DNA from: DATKLX01 sp035542155
Lineage (GTDB): Bacteria > Chloroflexota > Anaerolineae > Anaerolineales > Anaerolineaceae
Assembly (NCBI GenBank): GCA_035542155.1
Contig: DATKLX010000091.1
Coordinates: 1-46,666 of the forward strand
DNA length: 46,666 nt
Reading direction: 5' to 3'
The notes under the pieces were generated by a model. It had not been told where the DNA came from and ran no database searches. It saw only the letters and a list, made by a program, of their open reading frames with translations. Both the position numbers and the translations under genes were made by a program. Shown one piece after another: positions 26,052 to 34,444 of the stretch. Each line of letters opens with the position of its first letter. The stretch's first letter is position 1.

Positions 26052-26771
26052 ATGTCTACACGAATACTAATCGCTGATGATGAGCCGTTGTACAACCGCC
26101 TCCTTCAGATCAACCTGCTGACCGAAGGGTATGAGGTCATTACTGCCGTCAACGGCGAGGAAGCCCTGGAGATGATTACCACCCACTCCCCCGATCTGGT
26201 GATCCTCGATATCATGATGCCTAAATTGGATGGGATCACTGCCTGCGAGCGCATCCGCCAGTTTTCAAATATCCCCGTCATCATGCTCACTGCGCGCGGC
26301 GAGGAACATGACCGCGTTCAGGGACTGAACGTCGGCGCGGACGATTACATCGTCAAACCCTTCTCCGCAACAGAGCTATTGGCCCGCGTGCGCGCCGTCC
26401 TTCGCCGGACGCAGACCTCCCGTGATCCACTCCAGAGCCGCTTTTTTACCCATTCCAACCTGCGCATCGATTTTGCTCGCGCTGAGGTCTGGAAGGATGA
26501 CAAACCGGTCTTTTTATCCGCCACGGAATACCGTCTTCTGATCCAATTCGCCCATCACGTGGGCCAGGTCCTCACCGCAGAGCAGTTGCTCGTCGCTATC
26601 TGGGGACCGCAATACCGTGAAGACAAAGAAATCCTCTGGGTCAGCATTGCCCGCCTTCGCCAGAAACTGGAAGACAACCCGCACTCCCCTGTCCACATCG
26701 TCACCCGCGCCGGTTTGGGGTATCTGATGCCTCCCAATGAAAAAGAGTTCGTGAAAGGTGAGCCGACATGA
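26052..26771 (+). CDS. OmpR/PhoB-family response regulator
   Basis: This 239-residue protein has a receiver domain with ADD (D9, D10), phosphoacceptor D53 in ILDIMMP and K102 in VKPFS. A C-terminal winged-helix DNA-binding domain (about 140-230, EYRLLIQFAHHVGQVLT... LGYLMPP) completes it. All catalytic residues of the receiver are intact. It is the likely partner of one or both kinases immediately upstream. Its stop overlaps the start of the 103-residue gene (ATGA), so the small gene is translated with it. The DNA target is unknown. Confidence 0.95.
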   Translation: MSTRILIADDEPLYNRLLQINLLTEGYEVITAVNGEEALEMITTHSPDLVILDIMMPKLDGITACERIRQFSNIPVIMLTARGEEHDRVQGLNVGADDYIVKPFSATELLARVRAVLRRTQTSRDPLQSRFFTHSNLRIDFARAEVWKDDKPVFLSATEYRLLIQFAHHVGQVLTAEQLLVAIWGPQYREDKEILWVSIARLRQKLEDNPHSPVHIVTRAGLGYLMPPNEKEFVKGEPT

Positions 26772-27079
26772 TCACAGAATTCGACGATAAAGGCAAAATC
26801 TTCACCAACGTTATCGCCAAGAAGCCCGTGCCGGCGGTCGTACAAACACTCACCCACCGCATCCACGGCGAGGTGCACGTCCGCCCCAGCGAACGCCTGA
26901 AAGATGAAATGAACCGGTCCGAAAAATTCCTGGCGATCACCGACGCCATCGTCTACGACACTCGCGGCCAGGAGATTTACCGGTGCGGATTCCTAACCCT
27001 TAACCGTGACCAGATCGTCTGGCTGATACCGGATGAAGAAATTTCCACGGACCACCCAGGGCCCGGAGGAAAAACGTGA
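26768..27079 (+). CDS. small conserved-looking protein of unknown function
   Basis: I do not recognise this 103-residue protein with certainty; the DUF6812 group is a possible home. It has no signal peptide, membrane helix or cysteine pair. The core pattern is VHVRPSERLKDEMNRSEKFLAITDAIVYD, with a strand-rich N-terminal part, and the last ten residues look flexible. The gene is locked between the response regulator (ATGA overlap) and the CpaF ATPase (stop overlapping a GTG start), so it is probably made in step with both. That position suggests an adaptor or regulator linking the two. A real gene is supported by the preserved frame, the overlaps and the GGAGGA ribosome site for the next gene inside it. 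Confidence 0.7.
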   Translation: MITEFDDKGKIFTNVIAKKPVPAVVQTLTHRIHGEVHVRPSERLKDEMNRSEKFLAITDAIVYDTRGQEIYRCGFLTLNRDQIVWLIPDEEISTDHPGPGGKT

Positions 27080-28401
27080 CAGCTTTCCCACCTCAATCAA
27101 GCGCTGCTTCCCAATCCCCGGAAATTCAAAAATTAAAGGCTTATCTGGTCAATGCGGTAGCGCGTGAGCTGGAAGCCAACCCACCCCCCGTCCAGGAGCG
27201 CAAACAGGCCACTCTGCGCTGCCTCGAACAGGCCTACCAGCAGACCCACCTCAATCTGCCAGCGACCCTGCGAGAGCAGGTTTTTCACGACGTTATGGAC
27301 GACCTGCTCGGATTTGGTCCCATCCAATCCCTCCTCGAAGATCCCGATATCACCGAGGTGATGGTTAACGGTCCTCGCCGGGTATACATCGAGCGGAAGG
27401 GAAAATTAACCCGTACCAATATCTCTTTCGCGAACGATGTCCAGGTGCTCAAGCTCATCGACCGAATCATCCTCCCCTTAGGCCGGCGGATCGATCCAGA
27501 TACTCCCACCGTCGATGCACGCCTGCCGGATGGCTCGCGAGTCAACGCGGTTATTCCCCCGGTTGCCATCGATGGTCCTTCGATCACGATTCGCAAGTTC
27601 GACCAAGGAAAATTGAGCATCGACCAGTTGGTTGAATTTGGATCGATTACCCGCCATATGGCAGAGCTGGTTCGCGCCTGCGTAATGGCCAAGATGAATA
27701 TCATTATCTCGGGCGGCACCGGCTCAGGCAAAACCACCCTGCTCAACGTCCTCTCCGGATTTATCCCTGAAGACGAGCGCATTGTCACCATTGAAGATGC
27801 CGCGGAGTTGCGCCTGCAGCAGGACCATATCGTCCGTCTGGAGACCAAACCGGCCAATATCGATGGCACCGGTGCGGTCACCATCCGTGACCTGGTGCGG
27901 AATTCGCTGCGTATGCGCCCGGACCGGATCGTGGTCGGCGAGGTGCGTGGTGGGGAAGCCCTGGACATGCTCCAGGCAATGAACACCGGCCATGACGGTT
28001 CTCTGACCACCTTGCACGCAAATTCTCCCCGCGATGCGCTCTCTCGACTGGAAACGATGTGCCTGATGGCCGGTATGGAAATGCCGATCCGCGTCATCCG
28101 CGAACAGGTGGCCTCGGCGATCGACCTGATCATCCAGCAGTCACGCTTGAAAGACGGCAGCCGCAAGGTCACTGCAATCACTGAGGTCGCCGGCATGGAG
28201 GGCGATACCATCGTTCTCACCGATATCTTTAAATTTGAGCAGACCGGAGTCGGGCAGGACGGGGTAGTTCTGGGCGAGCTCAAACCAACCGGCATCCGTC
28301 CCCTGTTCACCCCTCGCCTGGAGGCCTCGGGGTTCAAACTGAGCCCCGAAGTATTTGGCGTGAATTTAACCGGCCTGCTAAACCCGCAGCGCCGCCGCTA
28401 A
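27076..28401 (+). CDS. cpaF: CpaF/TadA-type secretion ATPase
   Basis: This 441-residue hexameric ATPase powers assembly of Tad/Flp pili or related type II/IV secretion machines. Walker A is SGGTGSGKTT at about 212-221. The Asp box is around IVTIEDAAELRL, the Walker B-like strand is RIVVGEVRGGEA, and the His box is TGHDGSLTTLHANS. The N-terminal helical domain (about 20-95) and the DITEVMVNGP segment are normal for the family. The start is GTG at 27076, with a strong GGAGGA ribosome site. No tadB, tadC, pilin, rcpA or prepilin peptidase gene is in the window. It therefore stands alone with regulatory genes, and it lacks the MshEN domain, which is found on the kinase three genes upstream. Confidence 0.94.
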   Translation: MTAFPPQSSAASQSPEIQKLKAYLVNAVARELEANPPPVQERKQATLRCLEQAYQQTHLNLPATLREQVFHDVMDDLLGFGPIQSLLEDPDITEVMVNGPRRVYIERKGKLTRTNISFANDVQVLKLIDRIILPLGRRIDPDTPTVDARLPDGSRVNAVIPPVAIDGPSITIRKFDQGKLSIDQLVEFGSITRHMAELVRACVMAKMNIIISGGTGSGKTTLLNVLSGFIPEDERIVTIEDAAELRLQQDHIVRLETKPANIDGTGAVTIRDLVRNSLRMRPDRIVVGEVRGGEALDMLQAMNTGHDGSLTTLHANSPRDALSRLETMCLMAGMEMPIRVIREQVASAIDLIIQQSRLKDGSRKVTAITEVAGMEGDTIVLTDIFKFEQTGVGQDGVVLGELKPTGIRPLFTPRLEASGFKLSPEVFGVNLTGLLNPQRRR

Positions 28402-28402
28402 A

Positions 28403-28411
28403 TGCTATAAT
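28403..28411 (+). promoter_or_regulatory. extended -10 promoter of the XRE gene
   Basis: TGCTATAAT, the same extended -10 as at 18943, begins two bases after the cpaF stop. It could start a separate transcript for the XRE, TPR and HD-GYP genes. No good -35 is visible, as is usual for extended -10 promoters. Confidence 0.45.
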
Positions 28412-28471
28412 ATCTATATTCCCTCGTTCGATCTTTTCCACCTAACCGCTGCTCTGCGAACAGGTAACCTC

Positions 28472-29152
28472 ATGAGCTCTTACCCCATTGCCCGCAAAAT
28501 TCGCTCCCGTAAGCTGGGTCTCTTGCTCGTCGACGCTCGCTCCACAGCCCGCCGCACTCCTGAAGAATGCGCTGCGATACTGGGTATCCCGACCAGCGCA
28601 TACCAGGCTTACGAGCAGGGGCTCAAGTCTCCCTCCCTGCCCGAGATCGAACTGCTCTCCTATTACCTGGATATCCCTCTGGACCATTTCTGGGGAAACC
28701 GCTCGTTGTCTGAATCCAGGCCAGCCAAAAACCTGGAGAAATCTGAGCGGATGATTCCCATGCGCCAGTACGAAGTCGGAGAGCGCCTGCGCGAAGCCCG
28801 ATTGAACGCCGGTCTATCCCTTTCCGATCTCTCCGAAAAGGTGGCCATCCCTCCCGAGGTCCTCGAGCAATACGAGGCAGGAATGGCGCCCATATCCATA
28901 CCCGAGCTGGAGACCCTTGCCTCCGAGTTGAAGGTCCAACTGGATCAATTCATGGATTCCTCCGGGCTGGTTGGCCTATGGCGTATCCAGCAGGAAAATA
29001 TCCAGAGGTTTCTCGAGCTGCCGCAAGGCCTCCAGGAATTTGTCTCAATGCCAGTTAACCGTCCCTACGTCGAGCTGGCCCAACGCCTGAGCGGGCTATC
29101 CGTAGAACGCCTGCGGGCAATCGCCGAAGGCCTCTTAGAGATCACCTTCTGA
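28472..29152 (+). CDS. double XRE-type helix-turn-helix protein
   Basis: This 226-residue protein holds two XRE-like HTH units. The first (about 24-76) contains TPEECAAILGIPTSAYQAYEQG and is divergent in its recognition region. The second (about 99-152) contains RLREARLNAGLSLSDLS and EVLEQYEAG and looks canonical. The C-terminal 70 residues (IQRFLELPQGLQEFV, RLSGLSVERLRAIAEGLL) are helical. It has no membrane segment, so it is not a RodZ-type protein. It is probably a DNA-binding regulator of the flanking genes, and its stop overlaps the start of the TPR-like gene (TGATG). The target site is not identified. Confidence 0.82.
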   Translation: MSSYPIARKIRSRKLGLLLVDARSTARRTPEECAAILGIPTSAYQAYEQGLKSPSLPEIELLSYYLDIPLDHFWGNRSLSESRPAKNLEKSERMIPMRQYEVGERLREARLNAGLSLSDLSEKVAIPPEVLEQYEAGMAPISIPELETLASELKVQLDQFMDSSGLVGLWRIQQENIQRFLELPQGLQEFVSMPVNRPYVELAQRLSGLSVERLRAIAEGLLEITF

Positions 29153-29694
29153 TGAACGACCAGCAATCCCCCCAAACCCATTCCCAAGCAGGCATGCGCG
29201 CCTTCCAGGCTGGGGAATATGAGGTCGCGGCAGACGCATTTGATACTGCCGCCCAGGGCTATAGCGCCCAGGGTGACCTGCCCTCTGCCGCTGAAATGCA
29301 GAATAACCGCAGTGTGGCTCTCCTTAAAGCCGGCAAAGCCGCTGAAGCTCTCGTAGCAGCCAGCGGCACCGATGAGTTTTTCGCCCAGATGGGAGATATC
29401 CGCCGCCAGGGGATGGCCATAGGAAACCAGGCAGGCGCTCTTGAAGCTTTGGGCCGCTTGAAAGAAGCCCTGGAGAAATACCAGCAGTCCGCCGATCTAT
29501 TAAAAGCCGCCGGCGACCAGGCTTCCCGCGCCCACTTGCTCGAATCATTATCCGCGCTCCAACTGCGCACGGGGAACCACCTCCAGGCTATGGCGACCAT
29601 GCAAGCCGCCCTGGAGTCAAAGAAGAAGCTGACCGTTCGGGAACGTTTCTTGAAAAAGTTGCTCAAAGTTCCGTTTCGCATGCTCGGCCGGTAA
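29152..29694 (+). CDS. TPR-like helical protein
   Basis: This 180-residue protein is all-helical with TPR-type repeats. Repeat signatures are AGMRAFQAGEYEVAADAFDTAAQGY, NNRSVALLKAGKAAEALVAA, and QAGALEALGRLKEALEKYQQSADLL. The basic C-terminal tail (VRERFLKKLLKVPFRMLGR) is amphipathic and could contact a membrane. There is no signal peptide. It overlaps the XRE gene and precedes the HD-GYP gene by 78 bases, so an adaptor role in the same regulatory unit is plausible. No enzymatic motif is seen. Confidence 0.78.
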   Translation: MNDQQSPQTHSQAGMRAFQAGEYEVAADAFDTAAQGYSAQGDLPSAAEMQNNRSVALLKAGKAAEALVAASGTDEFFAQMGDIRRQGMAIGNQAGALEALGRLKEALEKYQQSADLLKAAGDQASRAHLLESLSALQLRTGNHLQAMATMQAALESKKKLTVRERFLKKLLKVPFRMLGR

Positions 29695-29772
29695 TCATCA
29701 CCTGGGAAGCCGCATTCCGGGGGTAAATCGATACACTACGATTCACAACACAGACCGCAACTACGACAGCAG

Positions 29773-32700
29773 GTGGAAATGGAAAAAGCGCCGCGCATCT
29801 TACTGATCGATGATCATCCCAAAGATCGCAGCCTGGTGGCTAACGAGCTGCGCCGCCAGTGTAACAATTTGCTTCTGGTACAGATCGTCGATTCCACCGG
29901 GTTCCAAAAGGCGCTGATTACCGGAGAGTACAACCTGGTAATCACCGAATATCAGGTGCATTGGACGGATGGGTTTTCAATTTTTCGGTCGATCCAATCC
30001 CGCACTCCTGGTTGCCCGGTGATCCTGATCACCTCCTCCGGCAGCGAGGAGACCGCAGTCGAAGCGCTCAAGACCGGTTTTTTTGATTACATCCCCAAAT
30101 CCAGCGCCAACCTCCTCAGCCGCCTGTGCAATGCTGTTAAAAAAGCGCTCGAAGCCCCCCTTCCCGCTCTGAAAGAGGGCCAGTCGGATAATCCTTATTA
30201 TTCCCTGGTCGAACGCGTTCCAGTCGGCCTCTACCGCACTTCGCTGGAGGGAAGGCTGCTTGACGCCAATCCGGCGCTGATCAAGATGCTCGGCTATCCC
30301 AACCGGGAGAGCCTGCTGGCTGAGGATATTAACCGAATCTACCTGAATCCTTCTGATCGAATCCGCGCCCTGAACACCCTCCGGGAAAAAGGGATTCTCG
30401 AAAAGTTCGAGTTCCAGGCGCGCCGATATGATGGCCGGTTGATCTGGGTCGAGGATAATTCGCGGGTCGTCCACGATTCCCAGGGTCAAATTTTTTTTGA
30501 AGGCAGTCTGGAAGATATTACCCAGCGAAAAGAGGCAGAGAAGGCCTTGCGTGAAGGTGAAGACCGCTTCCGCAGCTTCGTGGAATCGATCGACGACATC
30601 ATCTGGGAAATCGACGGGACCGGGCGGGTCACCTATGTGAGCCCGAAGATTTACGATATCCTTGGTTACCTTCCTGAAGAAGTCATTGGAAGAACCACTC
30701 GAGATCTGGATATTGAAGACGAAGCCCAGAATCTCTTCCGGGTTTTTGAACAACAGCCCCCTGGCCAATCTACGGTGTACCTGGTGGAAGGTAGATACAT
30801 CCACAAGGCGGATCAGCATCGCGTTTATCTCGAAACAAGCGCCTCTCCGATCCTGGATGAACAGGGAAATATCACCGGTTTTCGCGGCGTCTTCCGGGAC
30901 GTCACCGAGCGCCGGAAAGCCGAAGTAAAACGGAAGTTGACCGAAGAAGCGCTGCGCCGTCGTGAGGCCATCCTGAAAGCCATCAGCCATGCCTCCGGGC
31001 TTTTCCTGAAAACCTCCGATTGGAAAAACTGCATCAGCGAAGTCCTCCACAATTTTGGCGAGGCAACTGAAGTCAGCCGCGTGTACTTATTCGAAAACCA
31101 ATTCAACGGCAGCCAGCCGGTGACAACCAGCCAGCGTTACGAATGGACAGATAGTCGGGCATCCGCTGAGATCGACAACCCGGCGCTGCAAAATGTCCCT
31201 CTCGATTCTCCGGGGTTCACCCGCCTCATGGATTTTTTAATGGCCGGGCAGGTTGCGGTTGCCCTCGCAAAGGATTACACGCCCACAGAGCGTCAGATCC
31301 TAGAACCTCAGGGTGTACTTTCCATGCTGGAGGTCCCCATTTTTGTGAATGGCCAATGGTGGGGATTTATCGGTTTTGACGATTGCATAAATGCCCGCGA
31401 GTGGTCAGAAGTTGAGATTGAGACGCTGAAGGCAGCCGCAGATCTATTAAGCGCAGCGATCCAGCGCAAAATAGTTGAAGAAGCTCTGGCATCCGTGGAA
31501 ATTAAATTCAAGGATCTCGTCGAACAAACCCTGGTGGGCATCTACGTCATTAATCCCGAGGGGCAATTTTCCTACGTCAACCCCCGTTTGACCGAGATTC
31601 TCGGCTACTCTCAGGCAGAGCTGAGCGGCAGTTCATCCTTCAGCGGCCTGATCCCACCGGTAATCCTCGCCGAGATCCGCAGCCATTTTAACTCGCCCCT
31701 ACCTCAAAAAGATCCTCTGCGATTGCATTATGTCACCCGGGCAGAACGCAAAGATGGTTCCAGGGTGAATATTGAGGTACAAGGCACGGAAATCACCACC
31801 AATGGAGTCCCCGCAGTAATCGGCACCGTCCTGGATATCACCGAGCGGTACCTGCGTGAACAAGAGATGGAGACGGTCATCGAGGTTTCCGCTGCCCTGC
31901 GACCTTTAACCAACCGCGCTGAGATTCTACCAAAAATCCTCGAGCAGATCATGGCCCAATTAAACGCCAGGGCCGCTATGATCGTCATGAGCAACCCAGT
32001 CACGGGCAAGCTAATTTTCGAGATGGGTAGCGGCGAATGGGCTGCCGTGGCCGGGGCAGTTTTAGGTGTGGATGAGGGGATCAATGGCTGGGTCATCCGC
32101 ACCGGCCAACCGTATAACAACCTGGATATCCGTACCGATGCGCGCCTGGCGCGGCCGGATTTATTTGGAGAAATCCGCTCTGTCTCCTGTGTCCCCTTGA
32201 TCGCCCAAAGGCAGACCATTGGAGCGTTATGGGTCGGCTGCGACATACCATTCACGGAGAGCGAGCAGCGCCTGCTAACTGCGATCGGGGATATCGCGGC
32301 CAACGCGATTTACCGCACCACTCTTCACGAACAAACCGAGCTAAGTCTGCAGCGCCTGACCGCCCTGCGGGCGATCGATATTGCCATCACCTCCAGTCTC
32401 GATGTCCGTGTGACCTTAAGTATTCTCCTCAGCCAGGTCACAGCGCAGCTCAAAGTCCACGCCGCGGGGGTCATGCTTTTAAACAGTTATACTCAAACCC
32501 TGGAGTATATCGCCGTGCGCGGTTTTCGGGATAATACGATCCAGCACATCCGCCAACGCCTGGGAGAAGGGCACGCGGGTCGGGTAGCCGTCAGCCGCCA
32601 GCCGGTCACAGTCCCGGATATTCGTACGGACCCGCAGTGCTATGCCAAAAAACGCTATGAGAATGAAGGCTTCATCGGTTACATTGCCACTCCATTGATC

Positions 32701-33435
32701 GCCAAAGGCCAGGTAAAGGGGGTACTCGAGCTCTTCTACCGCCACCTTCTGGAGCAGGACACGGAGTGGAACGATTTTCTCCAGGCAATCGCCGCGCAGG
32801 CCGCGATCGCAATCGATAACGCCGAATTGTTCGAAAAACTCCAGCGGTCCAACGTTGATCTGACCCTGGCTTACGACGAAACCATCGCCGGCTGGGCCAG
32901 GGCAATGGAAATGCGCGACCGGGCCAGCGAGCGCCACCTGCAGCGCCTGACCGACATGACCATGCGGCTGGGCCGCGCCTACGGCCTATCTGAGGCAGAC
33001 CTGGTTCATATCCGCCGCGGAGTTCTCCTCCATGATATCGGCATCATCGCTATTCCCGACAGCATCCTGTATAAGCCCGATGCACTGACCGCCGAGGAAT
33101 GGGAGGTGATGCGCCAGCACCCGGCCTATGCGTGTGACCTGCTTTCCCCTGTCCCCTATCTCCGCCCGGCAATCGATATCCCCTACTGCCATCACGAGAA
33201 ATGGGACGGCACTGGCTATCCCAGGGGATTGCGCGGAGATCAAATCCCCATCGCCGCACGGATCTTCAGCGTGGTTGACGTGTGGGATGCGCTCCAATCC
33301 GACCGGCCATACCGCTCTGCCTGGTTGATGAACCTGATCGTGGAATATATCCAATCCCAATCGGCGCTCCAGTTCGATCCCGCAGTCGTGCAGCTCTTCC
33401 TTTCCATCCTGGCATCCAACCAGACCAACCCATGA
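29773..33435 (+). CDS. pseudo-receiver, PAS/GAF, HD-GYP signalling protein
   Basis: This 1220-residue cytoplasmic protein has at least eight modules. Residues 6-125 form a receiver with the acidic pair D13/D14 and K109, but the phosphoacceptor position is glutamate (E59 in TEYQ). PAS domains lie at about 141-255 and 262-383, GAF 1 at about 400-570, PAS 3 at about 572-692, GAF 2 at about 700-850 and GAF 3 at about 858-1018. The HD-GYP domain is at about 1035-1210. It has HD of HDIG (H1087, D1088), HHEKWDG and GYP (1148-1150), and DRPYR. The usual lysine of HDIGK is isoleucine (I1091). The output is likely hydrolysis of c-di-GMP, if the domain is active, gated by ligand domains. The ATGA overlap couples it to the GNAT gene. 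Confidence 0.92.
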   Translation: MEMEKAPRILLIDDHPKDRSLVANELRRQCNNLLLVQIVDSTGFQKALITGEYNLVITEYQVHWTDGFSIFRSIQSRTPGCPVILITSSGSEETAVEALKTGFFDYIPKSSANLLSRLCNAVKKALEAPLPALKEGQSDNPYYSLVERVPVGLYRTSLEGRLLDANPALIKMLGYPNRESLLAEDINRIYLNPSDRIRALNTLREKGILEKFEFQARRYDGRLIWVEDNSRVVHDSQGQIFFEGSLEDITQRKEAEKALREGEDRFRSFVESIDDIIWEIDGTGRVTYVSPKIYDILGYLPEEVIGRTTRDLDIEDEAQNLFRVFEQQPPGQSTVYLVEGRYIHKADQHRVYLETSASPILDEQGNITGFRGVFRDVTERRKAEVKRKLTEEALRRREAILKAISHASGLFLKTSDWKNCISEVLHNFGEATEVSRVYLFENQFNGSQPVTTSQRYEWTDSRASAEIDNPALQNVPLDSPGFTRLMDFLMAGQVAVALAKDYTPTERQILEPQGVLSMLEVPIFVNGQWWGFIGFDDCINAREWSEVEIETLKAAADLLSAAIQRKIVEEALASVEIKFKDLVEQTLVGIYVINPEGQFSYVNPRLTEILGYSQAELSGSSSFSGLIPPVILAEIRSHFNSPLPQKDPLRLHYVTRAERKDGSRVNIEVQGTEITTNGVPAVIGTVLDITERYLREQEMETVIEVSAALRPLTNRAEILPKILEQIMAQLNARAAMIVMSNPVTGKLIFEMGSGEWAAVAGAVLGVDEGINGWVIRTGQPYNNLDIRTDARLARPDLFGEIRSVSCVPLIAQRQTIGALWVGCDIPFTESEQRLLTAIGDIAANAIYRTTLHEQTELSLQRLTALRAIDIAITSSLDVRVTLSILLSQVTAQLKVHAAGVMLLNSYTQTLEYIAVRGFRDNTIQHIRQRLGEGHAGRVAVSRQPVTVPDIRTDPQCYAKKRYENEGFIGYIATPLIAKGQVKGVLELFYRHLLEQDTEWNDFLQAIAAQAAIAIDNAELFEKLQRSNVDLTLAYDETIAGWARAMEMRDRASERHLQRLTDMTMRLGRAYGLSEADLVHIRRGVLLHDIGIIAIPDSILYKPDALTAEEWEVMRQHPAYACDLLSPVPYLRPAIDIPYCHHEKWDGTGYPRGLRGDQIPIAARIFSVVDVWDALQSDRPYRSAWLMNLIVEYIQSQSALQFDPAVVQLFLSILASNQTNP

Positions 33436-34310
33436 ACCTCCTTGAGAGCATCACCCTCCGATCAGCGGACCAGGCGGATTATTCCCGGCTTTCTGCGTTT
33501 ATTATCTCAGAAAGGCAGGTCCACCGCCACCTGGACTGGCGGGCGCCGCTCGAATGGCTGGGCTCTCATCCTTTCCTCATCGCAGAACGGCAGCGGCAAA
33601 TCGAAGCCGTGCTGGCCTGTCCCCCGGACCCGAAGGACGTTGCCTGGGTGCGGCTGTTTTGCGCCGCAAACCCACACCAGCGATGGCAGTTGTGGGCCGT
33701 GCTTCTTGAAGCCGCCCTCGATGAGCTCCACAATGGTCCGCCGGTGCGACTGGCGGCGATTGCCTTGCAGGACTGGTTTCAGAATGTCCTCGAAGGAAGC
33801 GGCTTCGTCAACCGTCACAACATCGTTGTCCTCGAATGGGACGGTGGGTCGCTGGAGAAAATTCCGGTCCGCTCCCCAATCCAGATTCGTCCCATGCTGC
33901 CCGAGGATCTCCCAGATGTAGAACGCGTCGACTGGCTATCCTTTGAGCCCTTGTGGCGCAACTCACAGGATTCGCTGGAGCTGGCCTACGAACAGTCGGC
34001 CTACAGCACCGTCGCCGAAAACGAGAGTGGCATCATTGGCTACCAGATCAGCACGGCGGTCCCCCTCAGCGGGCACCTTGCGCGCCTCGCCGTTCATCCA
34101 GATCAGCAGCGCAGCCGCATCGGATACGAACTGGTCCGGGACACGCTGGCTTTCTTTAAGCGCCAGCACGCCTGGCGGGTTACCGTCAATACCCAGAGCA
34201 ATAACCTTGCCTCCCTGGCCTTGTATCAAAAAATCGGTTTCCGCCGCAGCGGGGAAGAGTTTCGAGTGTACGAATACCCCAACCCCATCGGGGGTGCTTC
34301 CGGAAGTTAA
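33432..34310 (+). CDS. GNAT-family N-acetyltransferase
   Basis: This 292-residue protein ends in a GNAT domain (about 150-285). The acetyl-CoA loop lies around LARLAVHPDQQRSRIGYELV, then VNTQSNNLASLALYQKIGF, a typical motif B pattern. The N-terminal half (1-145) looks like a second, degenerate GNAT unit (LAAIALQDWFQNVLEGSGF), so a tandem arrangement is likely. ATG at 33432 overlaps the HD-GYP stop (ATGA); the frame remains open upstream to 33282 but that part lies inside the HD-GYP gene and is not used. The substrate is unknown, with RimI-like peptide N-termini a possibility. Confidence 0.8.
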   Translation: MNLLESITLRSADQADYSRLSAFIISERQVHRHLDWRAPLEWLGSHPFLIAERQRQIEAVLACPPDPKDVAWVRLFCAANPHQRWQLWAVLLEAALDELHNGPPVRLAAIALQDWFQNVLEGSGFVNRHNIVVLEWDGGSLEKIPVRSPIQIRPMLPEDLPDVERVDWLSFEPLWRNSQDSLELAYEQSAYSTVAENESGIIGYQISTAVPLSGHLARLAVHPDQQRSRIGYELVRDTLAFFKRQHAWRVTVNTQSNNLASLALYQKIGFRRSGEEFRVYEYPNPIGGASGS

Positions 34311-34344
34311 CCGCGGGTAATGAAACATCGGATAAGATCCAGAT

Positions 34345-34363
34345 AAAGGATCTGGACAAAGTC
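34345..34363 (+). terminator. short hairpin after the GNAT gene
   Basis: TCCAGAT and ATCTGGA form a seven-base-pair stem around AAAGG. It is followed by CAAAGTCCCC, not a T run, so intrinsic termination is doubtful. It may be a weak or rho-aided end of the signalling operon. Confidence 0.3.
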
Positions 34364-34444
34364 CCCTGAATATGGCAAAATCTTGCTTTGATTAACTTCT
34401 GGATTTACTTGGATCGAACCCTAAGAGGATGGAGAAGATAATAG

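Noticed and set aside
33282..33431. Upstream extension of the GNAT acetyltransferase frame
   Set aside because: It overlaps the end of the HD-GYP coding sequence, while ATG 33432 gives the typical ATGA overlap and a normal N-terminus.
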